Assembly (NCBI GenBank): GCA_019637435.1
Contig: JAHBVO010000002.1
Span: 434,001-498,000 of the forward strand
Reading direction: 5' to 3'
DNA from: Candidatus Obscuribacterales bacterium
GTDB taxonomy: Bacteria; Cyanobacteriota; Vampirovibrionia; Obscuribacterales; Obscuribacteraceae
DNA length: 64,000 nt
Position numbers and translations under genes: made by a program. This document shows positions 25,463 through 33,330 of this stretch, piece after piece. A model generated the notes under the pieces. The model saw only the letters and a list, made by a program, of their open reading frames with translations, made no database searches and was not told the origin of the DNA. The first letter of the stretch is position 1. Each line of letters begins with the position of its first letter.

Positions 25463-27364
25463 CTAACGCGCGTGGAAAAAGGTGATCATCCGTTGAATTG
25501 CCGGAGCCAATGATGTTTGGTGGTTTACGCCTGGAAGTTCTTCCACAAGGACCGGAAATTTCTTGCTGTCCTTAGACATTTTGTTGGCTTGCTCGAGGAA
25601 GAACTTGTGCCCAGCGTCCTTTCCGCCATAAAGCAGGAGCATCGGGCACTTGAGATCGTCAACAAACTGTTGAGGCGACCTCATCAAGCGCTCTTCAGCG
25701 TCGCGTTGATCGAACGGTGCGTGCTCGTATGCTTCGCCCGCCTCGAACATATCCGGTCGTCCACCGCAACCAGCCGCTTTGCGCAGATGCGGAGACAACT
25801 CCGCTGCTAACATCACGGTAGTAGCACCGACACCGTGACCCGCCGCAAAGATGCTGCCCTTGTCGATTTTCTTGCGCGTCGCCATATAGTCGATCGCTGC
25901 AACCAGGTCATCGACTTCGCCGTAGCACATCTCAAAGTCGCCCGGGTTGCCGTTCTCACCGCGCCAGGACGGAATTAGAACTGCGAATCCATGACTTACG
26001 AATGGGACTGCATTGGTGTAATCTGCGCGTGACAGCGCAAAGCCATCATGCGCGAAAACCACTGCAGGAAAGGGCGGTTCTCGATCTGGCAGTACCAACC
26101 AGGCCATCAGTTTTTTGTTGCCGGACTCATAGTAGACTACCTTTACCTGGTCCGGCGCGGTGTTGTCGAATTCCTGAGGCGCCTCGGCGCGCTTGCTCAG
26201 GTTTGTTTCAAAATCTTTTCGTGTCTCTTCGAAAGTCTTGGGCGGCCGAACCGTTTGTTTCTGGCTCAGCAGAAAATATACGCCAGTGCCTAAACCCGCG
26301 AGCAGTATGACAGCCGCTATTCCAATCAATACCGTTTTGATCGTCTTGGGATTGGGCTGCGCCCCCTCGCTTACCATTCCACCGCGCGCAGCTCCACGTC
26401 TCGGTCTTCGTGGTGACTTACCGTCTTCTGATTCCGAAGACTCACCGGTATTCTGGTCGTCAAATTGACCTTCACCGCCGGAGGCTGCATCGCCGTCACC
26501 GAGAGAACCGTCATAGTTGTTTTGATAACCAGCGTTTTGAACGGACTCGTCTGAATATCCTGAATTTTGAAACCCAGACTGCCCTAGCGGCTGAAACTCA
26601 TCGTGCCGTTGAATGCCAGACGCGTTTTCAAACCCACCCGAAGCATCGTGTGGTTGAAAGCCGCCGGACTGTTGCGGTGCTCCGCTGCCTCCGAAACCGG
26701 CAGGCGGACCGGCTTGCGGATAGCCTCCAGAAGAGCCTTGCTGATAACTGCCCGGAGCCGCGGATTGTTGATAGCCCCCGGAAGCTTCGTGCTGCTGATG
26801 ACCACCGGAGTTCGGCATTGGAGGCGCGCCCCTGTCCTGATAGGCACCTGGCATCGGAGGCGGACCTCCTCTGCTTGGAGGGGCTCCTCCAGGATAGCCA
26901 GGCGCCGGAGGTGGAGCCGCGGCGTGCGCCGGAGGTGTCGGTTGACCATAACCGCCCGGAGCGGCCGGCGGTTCCAGATCTCCTAAATCGAATTCACTGT
27001 CCTGGTCCCAACTATCGGCCGATGTCGCTGATGCTGGAGCCGGCGCCGCTGCAACATCGATCTCGATACTCCAGTCGCCATCAGGCTGTTTCGTAAGGGT
27101 AAAGGTCAGCCCGGGAAATATTGAATTATGCTCAAACCAGATGTCGGCAAGTTGGCGAGCCGCAGAACGAAGCTGCTCACCGACGTCGAGAAAACCTATG
27201 TTCGGCGCGTACTCGATCGTGCAATTCACATTTTGCCTGGTACCGGATATGGTGCATCTTCCGGCTTGCGCGATCGGAGGTGCTCCAGAAATCACGACTG
27301 ATGCGAGATGGCGCATCGCCGCTCCCCACCTTGGATCATTGCCTAGTGATTCGGTACCGCTCAA
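25463..27364 (-). CDS. Membrane-anchored protein with an inactive-looking alpha/beta hydrolase domain
   Basis: A 633-residue protein in four parts: a soluble N-terminal domain (1-115); a Gly/Pro/Gln-rich linker (130-300); a membrane helix around 345-365 (IGIAAVILLAGLGTGVYFLL); and a C-terminal domain like dienelactone hydrolase or prolyl oligopeptidase. In the nucleophile elbow the expected G-x-S-x-G reads GHGVG, with Gly at residue 511 in place of Ser. The Asp (YGGKDAGH) and His (PGVNHQTS) positions remain. The start is a TTG with GAGGGG five bases upstream. It is probably a binding or scaffolding pseudo-enzyme. Confidence 0.75.
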   Translation of the reverse strand: MSGTESLGNDPRWGAAMRHLASVVISGAPPIAQAGRCTISGTRQNVNCTIEYAPNIGFLDVGEQLRSAARQLADIWFEHNSIFPGLTFTLTKQPDGDWSIEIDVAAAPAPASATSADSWDQDSEFDLGDLEPPAAPGGYGQPTPPAHAAAPPPAPGYPGGAPPSRGGPPPMPGAYQDRGAPPMPNSGGHQQHEASGGYQQSAAPGSYQQGSSGGYPQAGPPAGFGGSGAPQQSGGFQPHDASGGFENASGIQRHDEFQPLGQSGFQNSGYSDESVQNAGYQNNYDGSLGDGDAASGGEGQFDDQNTGESSESEDGKSPRRPRRGAARGGMVSEGAQPNPKTIKTVLIGIAAVILLAGLGTGVYFLLSQKQTVRPPKTFEETRKDFETNLSKRAEAPQEFDNTAPDQVKVVYYESGNKKLMAWLVLPDREPPFPAVVFAHDGFALSRADYTNAVPFVSHGFAVLIPSWRGENGNPGDFEMCYGEVDDLVAAIDYMATRKKIDKGSIFAAGHGVGATTVMLAAELSPHLRKAAGCGGRPDMFEAGEAYEHAPFDQRDAEERLMRSPQQFVDDLKCPMLLLYGGKDAGHKFFLEQANKMSKDSKKFPVLVEELPGVNHQTSLAPAIQRMITFFHAR

Positions 27365-27520
27365 TTTGCCCCTCGAATTGTCTAAGTTGAGTTACAGCGT
27401 CAATCGAAAAACTCTATCTTATAACAATAGATCCACTCCAAAATCCGGTCAAATTTCATCACTCGTGACAACTTCGGCTATGATAAAAGTGGCGTAGATT
27501 CGTTTAAGGTGGTGATAACA

Positions 27521-27748
27521 ATGTCTATAACCTCTGACGATCCGATCAAGGGCACCTGTTGCGTTTGCGGAAAACCAGTAAATGCACTTTTAGGCGCGAT
27601 ACCGCCAGTACCAGGTTCTAAATCCGCCAGTTGCTCGAAGTGCGGGGCAGCTACGTGTCCGGAGCATCATAAGCAGCACGAAAAATCCTGCGGAAAAATC
27701 GAGTCGGTCATCAAGGATTGGTGCAAGACTCCACCGCTGCTGCCTTAG
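27521..27748 (+). CDS. Small zinc-finger protein (AN1-like spacing)
   Basis: A 75-residue protein starting at the ATG at 27521 with AAGGTGG upstream; a GTG at 27509 is in frame. It has a CCVC pair near residue 13. After 20 or so residues comes CSKCGAATCPEHHKQHEKSC. The order C-x2-C, then C-x2-C-x4-C-x2-H-x3-H-x3-C, resembles the AN1 zinc finger, which is more common in eukaryotes, though the last spacings differ. It very likely binds zinc and may bind protein or nucleic acid. It is divergent from the pseudo-hydrolase and stands alone. Confidence 0.6.
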   Translation: MSITSDDPIKGTCCVCGKPVNALLGAIPPVPGSKSASCSKCGAATCPEHHKQHEKSCGKIESVIKDWCKTPPLLP

Positions 27749-27829
27749 GGGTCTTTGCATCACTTGGATTTCTTCGCATCACCTATTTTTGAGCGACCAG
27801 CTCTTCCTGACGCTCAGAGCAGTTTGGCG

Positions 27830-28525
27830 TCAAACAGTCTTGATGCATTCAAGTAACGCCAACTGAACCGCTTCCTGCAAAATCGCGAGCTGTTCGGCTT
27901 TTGTTTGCTTTTTCGCGTGTTTTTTCAGCGTTGCCAGTTTCGGTTTAATCTCCGACTTTGAGATGGTTTCCGCAAAGTCTTTGGGTAATGGAACGTGAAC
28001 AAAAAGAGCTGCCTTCACTCGCTTATTCTCGCTCTGGTAGCTCAAGGTCCTGAAGTAAATGTCGTTACACACGAAGGTTCCGGCATGATTAGAGACCTCA
28101 CACGGCACGCCTCGCTTGGTAAGCGCCTTCTTAATCTTATCGACCGGCACTGTTGTAAATAGAGCGTTCTGCGCGTTTGCTTCAATTTTTTGCGCTTCAT
28201 GCTGATGTCCATTGTTGTCTTTGATCCGATAATCGCGCAGATTTAGAGCGACTCTTTCCAATGAGACCGCCTTGCGCCCTTCTGCAAGCCCTGCAACGAG
28301 TACGATCAAGTCGTCGTCTTTGTATTTCTTTAGCGTTCGTTTGAGCGCTTTCCACGACTCCTTACAACAGGTTGGCAATAAGAGCTTTTCCACAGGCACT
28401 TGCTGTTTAGCCTTTACCGAAATAACATCTGGAAACATTGCTGCCAATTCGCCACTTGGATTGAAATCCGCACCAGCAAAGGGATCGAAGCCTGCCACGA
28501 TGCAGCGCAGTTGTCGCTTTTTCAT
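27830..28525 (-). CDS. pcp: Pyrrolidone-carboxylate (pyroglutamyl) peptidase
   Basis: Peptidase family C15 removes pyroglutamate from peptide N-termini. The 231-residue product has GFDPFAGADFNPS at the start and the catalytic Glu in GLAEGRKAVSLERVALN. The catalytic Cys is in SNHAGTFVCNDIYF and the His in ALFVHVPL, so the triad is intact. The C-terminal 50 residues are Lys-rich and longer than usual. There is no ribosome site before the ATG. It is read away from the tRNA-Leu gene that follows on the other strand. Confidence 0.85.
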   Translation of the reverse strand: MKKRQLRCIVAGFDPFAGADFNPSGELAAMFPDVISVKAKQQVPVEKLLLPTCCKESWKALKRTLKKYKDDDLIVLVAGLAEGRKAVSLERVALNLRDYRIKDNNGHQHEAQKIEANAQNALFTTVPVDKIKKALTKRGVPCEVSNHAGTFVCNDIYFRTLSYQSENKRVKAALFVHVPLPKDFAETISKSEIKPKLATLKKHAKKQTKAEQLAILQEAVQLALLECIKTV

Positions 28526-28618
28526 TTGTTTTTGTAGAAACCTAAATCAGTGTTTCGAACTTTCGCCAGTATAGGGCCAATGTCGAAACGTTGTTGTAGA
28601 ATTGTTTATGCCTTCCGT

Positions 28619-28704
28619 GCCGAAGTGGCGAAACTGGCAGACGCAGTTGACTCAAAATCAACCGAGGCTAACACCTCGTGTGGGTTCGATTCCCTCCTTC
28701 GGCA
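28619..28704 (+). tRNA. tRNA-Leu (anticodon CAA)
   Basis: An 86-base tRNA with the acceptor stem GCCGAAG/CTTCGGC and anticodon stem GTTGA/TCAAC. The loop CTCAAAA gives anticodon CAA for UUG codons. The long variable arm CGAGG..CCTCG is as expected for leucine tRNA. The T-arm is GTGGG-TTCGATT-CCCTC, which leaves one U-U mismatch at the second pair. CCA is not encoded. It stands alone between pcp and the LRR fragment. Confidence 0.95.
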
Positions 28705-28716
28705 CTCTTCCACTAC

Positions 28717-28986
28717 TTAATCCATATCTTTGGCTTTCATTCTGACGAATGTTTGTACTTCGCAGCTTGGACGTGCTTTCCGAAATTCATTCAAAGCCAT
28801 GTCCGAAAGTTGTTTGCAATTACTCACTTGCAGGATGGCAAGTGCCGGCATCTTAATTAGTTCTCGAAGCGATTCGTCGGTGATGTTCGAGTCGCTGATG
28901 TCGAGACGAGTCATTGTTTTGCATTTCGCTATTTCTCGAACCGCACTGTCGGTGATACCAACACCAGCTAAATAGAGGCAGTGCAT
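28717..28986 (-). pseudogene. Leucine-rich-repeat fragment
   Basis: The 89-residue frame contains two or three repeats of the ribonuclease-inhibitor-like type (LYLAGVGITDSAVREIAKCK, TRLDISDSNITDESLRELIK, ILQVSNCKQLSDMALNEFRK). LRR proteins normally have many more repeats. The frame upstream stays open only for 18 further codons and then meets a stop, with no start codon. It is therefore either a very short LRR protein starting at the ATG at 28986 or, more likely, the end of a decayed gene. It converges on the tRNA-Leu gene. Confidence 0.5.
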
Positions 28987-29098
28987 GTCTCTATTTTTGG
29001 AGAGCTGAGGGGAGTACCCTCGCGCTCTCGGTTTGACCGTGATTTATTGTGCTGGTCGTGGTCGGAATGCACTACGGATTGCTGATGTTGAGACTGAT

Positions 29099-29185
29099 AT
29101 GACTATTCTATGGTTTATTGCCTGGTCTTTGGGAATAATACATGTATTAGTATTGATGCTTTTTGATAAACCTTACCAATCATGA
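29099..29185 (+). CDS. 28-residue membrane peptide coupled to the TPR gene
   Basis: A short frame begins at the ATG at 29099 and reads MTILWFIAWSLGIIHVLVLM, then LFDKPYQS. That is one hydrophobic helix with a short polar end. Its TGA overlaps the ATG of the following TPR gene as ATGA (29182-29185), the classic arrangement for translational coupling. The TPR gene has no ribosome site of its own, which supports the reality of this frame. Only a weak TTGAGA precedes it. A function cannot be given. Confidence 0.45.
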   Translation: MTILWFIAWSLGIIHVLVLMLFDKPYQS

Positions 29186-30612
29186 CTTCGGACGATATCC
29201 CGCGCCTTCGGCAGGCGCTCAAATTACAAGCATATAAATTTGGTGCCACCAGTCGCGAAGCTGGAAAAGCTTATTATGAGCTGGGTGAAGGTTACTCGCA
29301 AATCGACGATTTCGACAATGCAGAAAGCAATCTAACCAAAGCCGTAGAAATTTTTGAGCGCCTCGGTTTGAGAAAAGAACTTGAGTCTGCGGTCCAACTT
29401 CTCGATGACATCAAGTTTTATCGGACTGGAGATGTACCGGAGGGCAACATAGAAGCCCTCACTTTGAGTCATTTCAACATCCCGGTTTACACCAAAGAAA
29501 ATGTCGAACGGGAGGAAACCAAATCCGGTTCGTATGTTAATGACGTTAAGTCGTTCCTGACGGAAGATGCACTAGAGGCTCCTGCTACAAAAAATTCCGT
29601 TGCTGATCGCGGCGCTGTAACCGGTGCTGCAGGTGAAACCGCAGCAGAGCCCCCGCATCCGGTTGTTCAACTCTCGGCGGAAGAGCTGAAGAAACAGCAG
29701 GAAGCAAAAGCACTTGATGAAGCGATTGCCACCACATCGATAGAAGTGGCTCAGCTTAAGCAAAAAGGCTCACGCAACACAAATCAATTAGCAGATTTGC
29801 TCGTTGATTTAGCTGCGTTGTATTCCAAGAAAAACCAAATGCGTCAGATGGAAAGCGCTCTGGTAGAGGCTCTCAACATACGCGAAGTTGTTTATGGCAA
29901 AAACCATTTGAGCGTTTCAAACGATTTGAAAAACCTCGGTCGCGTTTACTTCGCTATGGAAAGCTTTGATGCTGCGGAGAAGTCTTGGAAAAGAGCGCTT
30001 GAGATTCGGCAAGCGCAGCTCGGTCCGTTCCATCCGCAAGTGGCTGATGTCGCTGATTTATATGCGAAACTTTTGCGCAAAATCGGCAAAGAGGGAGACG
30101 CCGACGACCTCGAAAAACAAGTCGAAGAAAGCCGTACGCGCCACCAGTCCGATTGGGATGCATACCGAAAAACCGCTTTGAAGGCGATGGAATTGGACAA
30201 CTATTTCTACGCTCAAGCCTTGTGGTTGGCTGCAATGGACGAAGCTAGTGTTTTTGAAGATGAAGATCCTCGCGTGCTGACGACGTTGGAAAACCTGGCG
30301 CACGTTTATTGGAAGCGTGGACGCTATGCTAAAGCAGAGCCGCTTTGCATGCGCATCTTCAAGATTTCTGAAAAGCTTCTCGGCAAAGAGCATCTGGATT
30401 GCGCGCGCGCAGCGAATAATCTCGCGCTCGTTTGCGAACGTCAGGGTAAATACACAGAAGCTGCGGTTTTGTATCAGGAGGTGCTCCGCGTGATGGAGGC
30501 GACTCTCGGGCAAGATCACGCTGACGTGATTTCGACAAAAGAGTCACACGCTAACGCGATCCGCGAGTCTCATAAACAGCTCGAACAGAAGCTGCAAAAA
30601 TCCAACTTCTAA
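29182..30612 (+). CDS. Tetratricopeptide-repeat protein
   Basis: A 476-residue soluble TPR protein. One repeat lies near the N-terminus (GKAYYELGEGYSQIDDFDNA). A linker of about 90 residues rich in Ala/Glu follows. Then come kinesin-light-chain-type 42-residue repeats, for example LGRVYFAMESFDAAEKSWKR and LALVCERQGKYTEAAVLYQE. The motif GKEHLDCARAANNLA is characteristic of that subtype. It probably acts as a protein-binding scaffold. The start overlaps the stop of a 28-codon frame (ATGA). Confidence 0.85.
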   Translation: MTSDDIPRLRQALKLQAYKFGATSREAGKAYYELGEGYSQIDDFDNAESNLTKAVEIFERLGLRKELESAVQLLDDIKFYRTGDVPEGNIEALTLSHFNIPVYTKENVEREETKSGSYVNDVKSFLTEDALEAPATKNSVADRGAVTGAAGETAAEPPHPVVQLSAEELKKQQEAKALDEAIATTSIEVAQLKQKGSRNTNQLADLLVDLAALYSKKNQMRQMESALVEALNIREVVYGKNHLSVSNDLKNLGRVYFAMESFDAAEKSWKRALEIRQAQLGPFHPQVADVADLYAKLLRKIGKEGDADDLEKQVEESRTRHQSDWDAYRKTALKAMELDNYFYAQALWLAAMDEASVFEDEDPRVLTTLENLAHVYWKRGRYAKAEPLCMRIFKISEKLLGKEHLDCARAANNLALVCERQGKYTEAAVLYQEVLRVMEATLGQDHADVISTKESHANAIRESHKQLEQKLQKSNF

Positions 30613-30716
30613 GTCCGGGAATCAGGCTACTAAACTACAAATCCGGCAATTAAAACCGGACTTTTGCTAGCCGTCTGTCGTATTATGTAAACCTCTTATT
30701 GGGGACTGCAAAGACA

Positions 30717-31598
30717 ATGGCGGATGAACAAGGCTGGTCTCAGCTCGAACTAACTGTACCTACCCGGCACGAAGACATGGCCTCTTGGGTGTTGGTTCAA
30801 GGTGGTGCGCTCGGATGCGAAGTGTTGCCGCATAGCGACGAGCAGGTAGTAATCCGTGCCTCGTTTGATAAGCACGTTCTCGACCAGGAAAAACTGCAGA
30901 ATCTCGCTGCCTTGCTTGAAGAATATGGACTGAGTGACACTCTTCGCTCCCTCAAAGTTTCTGACATTCCTAAGGAAGACTGGCTTGCGAAGTGGAAGGA
31001 AGGATTCGAACCGTTTCGCGTGGGCACCAAATTTGTTGTTTGTCCCTTGTGGAGAAAAGACGATCTAAGTCCGGAGATTTCTGAAGGACGGAACGTGATT
31101 TTCATTGAGCCGGGAATGGCTTTCGGTACGGGTCTTCATACGACGACGCAGTTCTGCCTGCGTGCTCTTGAAGCTTATAAACCCGAAGGAAATGTTCTGG
31201 ACGTCGGCACCGGAAGCGGTATTCTCGCAATCGCGTGCAAGATGGTGAACCCTGAAGCGAACGTTATAGGGGTCGATACGGACCCGCTATCCATCGAAGC
31301 TGCCGAAATCGATCTCAAAGTCAACAACCTCGAAGGCAAAGTCGATTTGCGTTTAGGTTCAACCGAAACAGTAGCAGACATGCAGTTTGACATGATTTTG
31401 TCTAACCTGACTTGCGAGGACATAATCGCGCTTTTGCCTGACTATGTGCGCATGTTAAAACCGGGCGCGAAGGTCATCGGCGCCGGAATTTTGAAAGAAA
31501 AGCTAGAGATGCTGAAGGGCGCAATCAGTCGTTACCCGGTAAACATCGAGCATGCGGAGACGCTGGGGAACTGGGTCGGCATCGTTTTGCAACGCTAA
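30717..31598 (+). CDS. prmA: Ribosomal protein L11 methyltransferase
   Basis: PrmA trimethylates ribosomal protein L11 using S-adenosylmethionine. The 294-residue product has an N-terminal substrate-recognition domain ending in KEDWLAKWKEGFEPFRVG. The family signature EPGMAFGTGLHTTTQFCL follows. The SAM motif I is VLDVGTGSGILAIACK, and the catalytic-loop block is ILSNLTCEDIIALLP. I use the ATG at 30717; a TTG at 30699 is in frame. It is followed by about 200 bp that hold the ssrA promoter. Confidence 0.93.
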   Translation: MADEQGWSQLELTVPTRHEDMASWVLVQGGALGCEVLPHSDEQVVIRASFDKHVLDQEKLQNLAALLEEYGLSDTLRSLKVSDIPKEDWLAKWKEGFEPFRVGTKFVVCPLWRKDDLSPEISEGRNVIFIEPGMAFGTGLHTTTQFCLRALEAYKPEGNVLDVGTGSGILAIACKMVNPEANVIGVDTDPLSIEAAEIDLKVNNLEGKVDLRLGSTETVADMQFDMILSNLTCEDIIALLPDYVRMLKPGAKVIGAGILKEKLEMLKGAISRYPVNIEHAETLGNWVGIVLQR

Positions 31599-31707
31599 AT
31601 TGCGGCGGGCGCGAGCGGTTTGATATCAGAGAATTGATGGCGCAGTCGATGCATCCTCAGGTTCGATTTCATCTCATCTTAAGGTTTGGTGGGAACTTGT
31701 AGCGCTC

Positions 31708-31716
31708 TGATATAAT
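31708..31716 (+). promoter_or_regulatory. Extended -10 promoter of ssrA
   Basis: TATAAT at 31711-31716 is preceded by TG at 31708-31709, giving an extended -10 (TGATATAAT). No strong -35 is visible at the right distance. Transcription would begin near 31723 and give a precursor with a 5' leader of about 77 bases before the mature tmRNA end, to be removed by RNase P. Confidence 0.55.
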
Positions 31717-31799
31717 CTGTATTACTATGAATTGAGGCGGCGAAAAGGCTGTCATCGCACACTGACAATTGAAGAGATGCGCAGTAGAACCCATTACAT

Positions 31800-32188
31800 G
31801 GGGGCGTTTAGTTTCGACAGGGTTGTTGATTCGTAAGCTGCAAGTCGAGAGTGCTGTTCTCTCGTAAAACAACAAGCAAACAAAAATAAATGCAAATGAC
31901 AACGTCATTGCCGGCAATTTCGGTGGTCGCGCTCTGCGCGCCGCTGCCTAACTCTCTAAGTTAGTTTGCCACTCTGCGGAGACTTGATTACCCGTTTCCG
32001 TTAGGGTCAACCACGGTGATTGCTCTTGAGCGAAATTAGCGATTGCTAGCTCAAGCTAAGACATAATCGCGAACCCGGTTGGCTGTTCGAGCCTCTTTCA
32101 GCGGTTCTGAGAGAATTTCGAACTAAACTTGTAGTGGCTTGCCTCTCGGCGATTTTGGACGCGAGTGCGATTCTCGCCGCCTCCACCA
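31800..32188 (+). ncRNA. ssrA: Transfer-messenger RNA (tmRNA)
   Basis: tmRNA rescues stalled ribosomes and tags the broken protein. The 5' end GGGGGCG pairs with CGCCTCC just before the encoded CCA at 32186-32188. TTTCGACAGGG, the TGCGATT T-loop between GCGAG and CTCGC, and the pseudoknot regions are recognisable. The tag frame resumes at GCA 31892 and stops at TAA 31949-31951. It encodes ANDNVIAGNFGGRALRAAA. Nine T residues follow the CCA, so the acceptor and T arms serve as the terminator. The 389-base one-piece form is ordinary. Confidence 0.96.
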
Positions 32189-32261
32189 TTTTTTTTTAAT
32201 AGGGTCAAACGAGCATTGGCTCACGCTTTCTAGCATTCTCAATAAGGAGGATGTGCGCAAG

Positions 32262-32281
32262 TGTGGCCCCTTTTGTGGCCC
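32262..32281. repeat. 20-bp flanking repeat, left copy
   Basis: TGTGGCCCCTTTTGTGGCCC matches the right copy at 33242-33261 with a single mismatch. Each copy also contains the word TGTGGCCC twice, 12 bases apart. The two copies bracket the toxin-antitoxin module in the same orientation, 980 bp apart. The left copy is 73 bases past the end of ssrA, a gene often used as an integration site. Confidence 0.75.
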
Positions 32282-32342
32282 GTCTCGATTGGCGAAACGG
32301 TGGAAAGTTCGCTGAGCAGCGGCTTTTCGGTTTATGGGCTGT

Positions 32343-32371
32343 TTGACAACTATACCACCTTGTGGTATGGT
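32343..32371 (+). promoter_or_regulatory. Toxin-antitoxin promoter with embedded operator
   Basis: TTGACA at 32343-32348 and TATGGT at 32366-32371 are separated by 17 bases, a near-consensus promoter. Within it lies the dyad ATACCAC-CTT-GTGGTAT (32352-32368), which overlaps the -10 box. That is where the antitoxin (or complex) should bind to repress. Seven bases after the -10 comes the toxin ATG at 32378, so the transcript would start at or next to the start codon. Confidence 0.75.
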
Positions 32372-32377
32372 TGCTTG

Positions 32378-32874
32378 ATGCGCATATTCAAGAGCAAGAA
32401 GTTCGCAAAATTAGCTAAGGCTGCAGGGCTTTCAGACGATGCATTGAAGGACGCAATATCAGAGGTGCAGAAAAGTTTGGTCGATGTTGAACTCGGCGGT
32501 AACCTGGTGAAAAAACGGGTAGCGGTGGAAGAGGCAAAAGTGGCGGGCTTAGAACAATATTGGTCTATAAGGCATCATCGGGAAAGGTATTTTGTATCTA
32601 TGTATTCGCGAAGAACGAGCGGGACAACGTTTCAAATACAGAACTTGCGCAGTTAAAACTGTTAGCGAAAACTTTGCTTGACATGGGCGAGGACAGCATA
32701 AAGAAGGCGCTTAAAGCTGGCGAATTAGTAGAGGTGGCAACAGATGACGAACAAGACAAAGCAAACAATGAAAAGACAGAGCAAAGCGGCAAAACCGGCC
32801 GCAAAGCCAGCGAAGAGAGGCGTGACAAGGAACGCGGCAACAAAAGCAAGCGCAGGAAGAACAAGCCTCAGTAG
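32378..32874 (+). pseudogene. RelE/HigB-like toxin (DUF1044 type), frameshifted
   Basis: Toxins of this family cleave mRNA. The first frame gives MRIFKSKKFAKLAKAAGLSD through VKKRVAVEEAK and then runs out of register. The rest (ILVYKASSGKVFCIYVFAK, then NERDN) is in another frame starting near 32540. Adding one A to the four-A run at 32536-32539 restores the canonical KSGGLRT junction and gives a 165-residue protein. Without it, translation ends at 32656 after 92 residues. The end overlaps the antitoxin gene by 131 bp, and the Lys-rich tail there may not be part of the original toxin. It could be a mutation, a sequencing error or slippage. Confidence 0.85.
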
Positions 32875-33208
32875 AACGACGCAGGCGAACAAGTCTACGA
32901 CGCCAAGCGGTATCTCCGGAATGGTTTACGAGACGGCTAAAGGGTTATACGATGCTGGCTCCATCGACAAAACAACTATGCGGGAGTTCGACACTCTATG
33001 CTTGCCCAAAGTGCCGAATTACACTGCCGTACAAATCAAAGCCATTAGAACTCGCTGCAAGCTGAGCCAACACGTTTTTGCCGCTTATATGAACGTCTCC
33101 GCATCTTCGCTACAGAAATGGGAACGGGGCGAAAGGAAACCGGATGGAGTGGCCCTCAAGCTGCTCAATCTTGTGGACAAAAAGGGACTACAGGCTCTTG
33201 TTGTATAG
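32744..33208 (+). CDS. Antitoxin, XRE-type helix-turn-helix (NadS-like)
   Basis: A 154-residue protein. The first 60 residues are basic and Ala/Lys-rich. Then comes an antitoxin segment (GLYDAGSIDKTTMREFDTLC, LPKVPNY). The C-terminal helix-turn-helix follows (IRTRCKLSQHVFAAYMNVSA, SSLQKWERGERKP). The NadS family pairs with DUF1044-type RelE toxins, and this is the same gene order. GAGGTGG precedes the ATG at 32744. It probably binds the dyad in the promoter. The basic N-terminal extension is unusual for the family. Confidence 0.85.
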   Translation: MTNKTKQTMKRQSKAAKPAAKPAKRGVTRNAATKASAGRTSLSRTTQANKSTTPSGISGMVYETAKGLYDAGSIDKTTMREFDTLCLPKVPNYTAVQIKAIRTRCKLSQHVFAAYMNVSASSLQKWERGERKPDGVALKLLNLVDKKGLQALVV

Positions 33209-33241
33209 CTAGTCGATGATACCCAAAGTTCCATCAAAAAC

Positions 33242-33261
33242 TGTGGCCCATTTTGTGGCCC
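33242..33261. repeat. 20-bp flanking repeat, right copy
   Basis: TGTGGCCCATTTTGTGGCCC, the near-identical partner of 32262-32281, lies 34 bases after the antitoxin stop. No copy of the ssrA 3' end occurs here, so the repeat is not a simple duplicate of the tmRNA terminus. Its role as an attachment site is inferred from position only. Confidence 0.75.
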
Positions 33262-33330
33262 CCATGTGTTCATTCGGGACCATTATGCGGGTACAAGTCC
33301 GTCGAGAGAGAAGTGGGCGGAGGAGTAGGA

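Noticed and set aside
32188..33330. Integrated element using the ssrA 3' end as attachment site
   Set aside because: No second copy of the ssrA 3' end and no integrase gene were found; only the 20-bp repeats support mobility, and these are reported separately.
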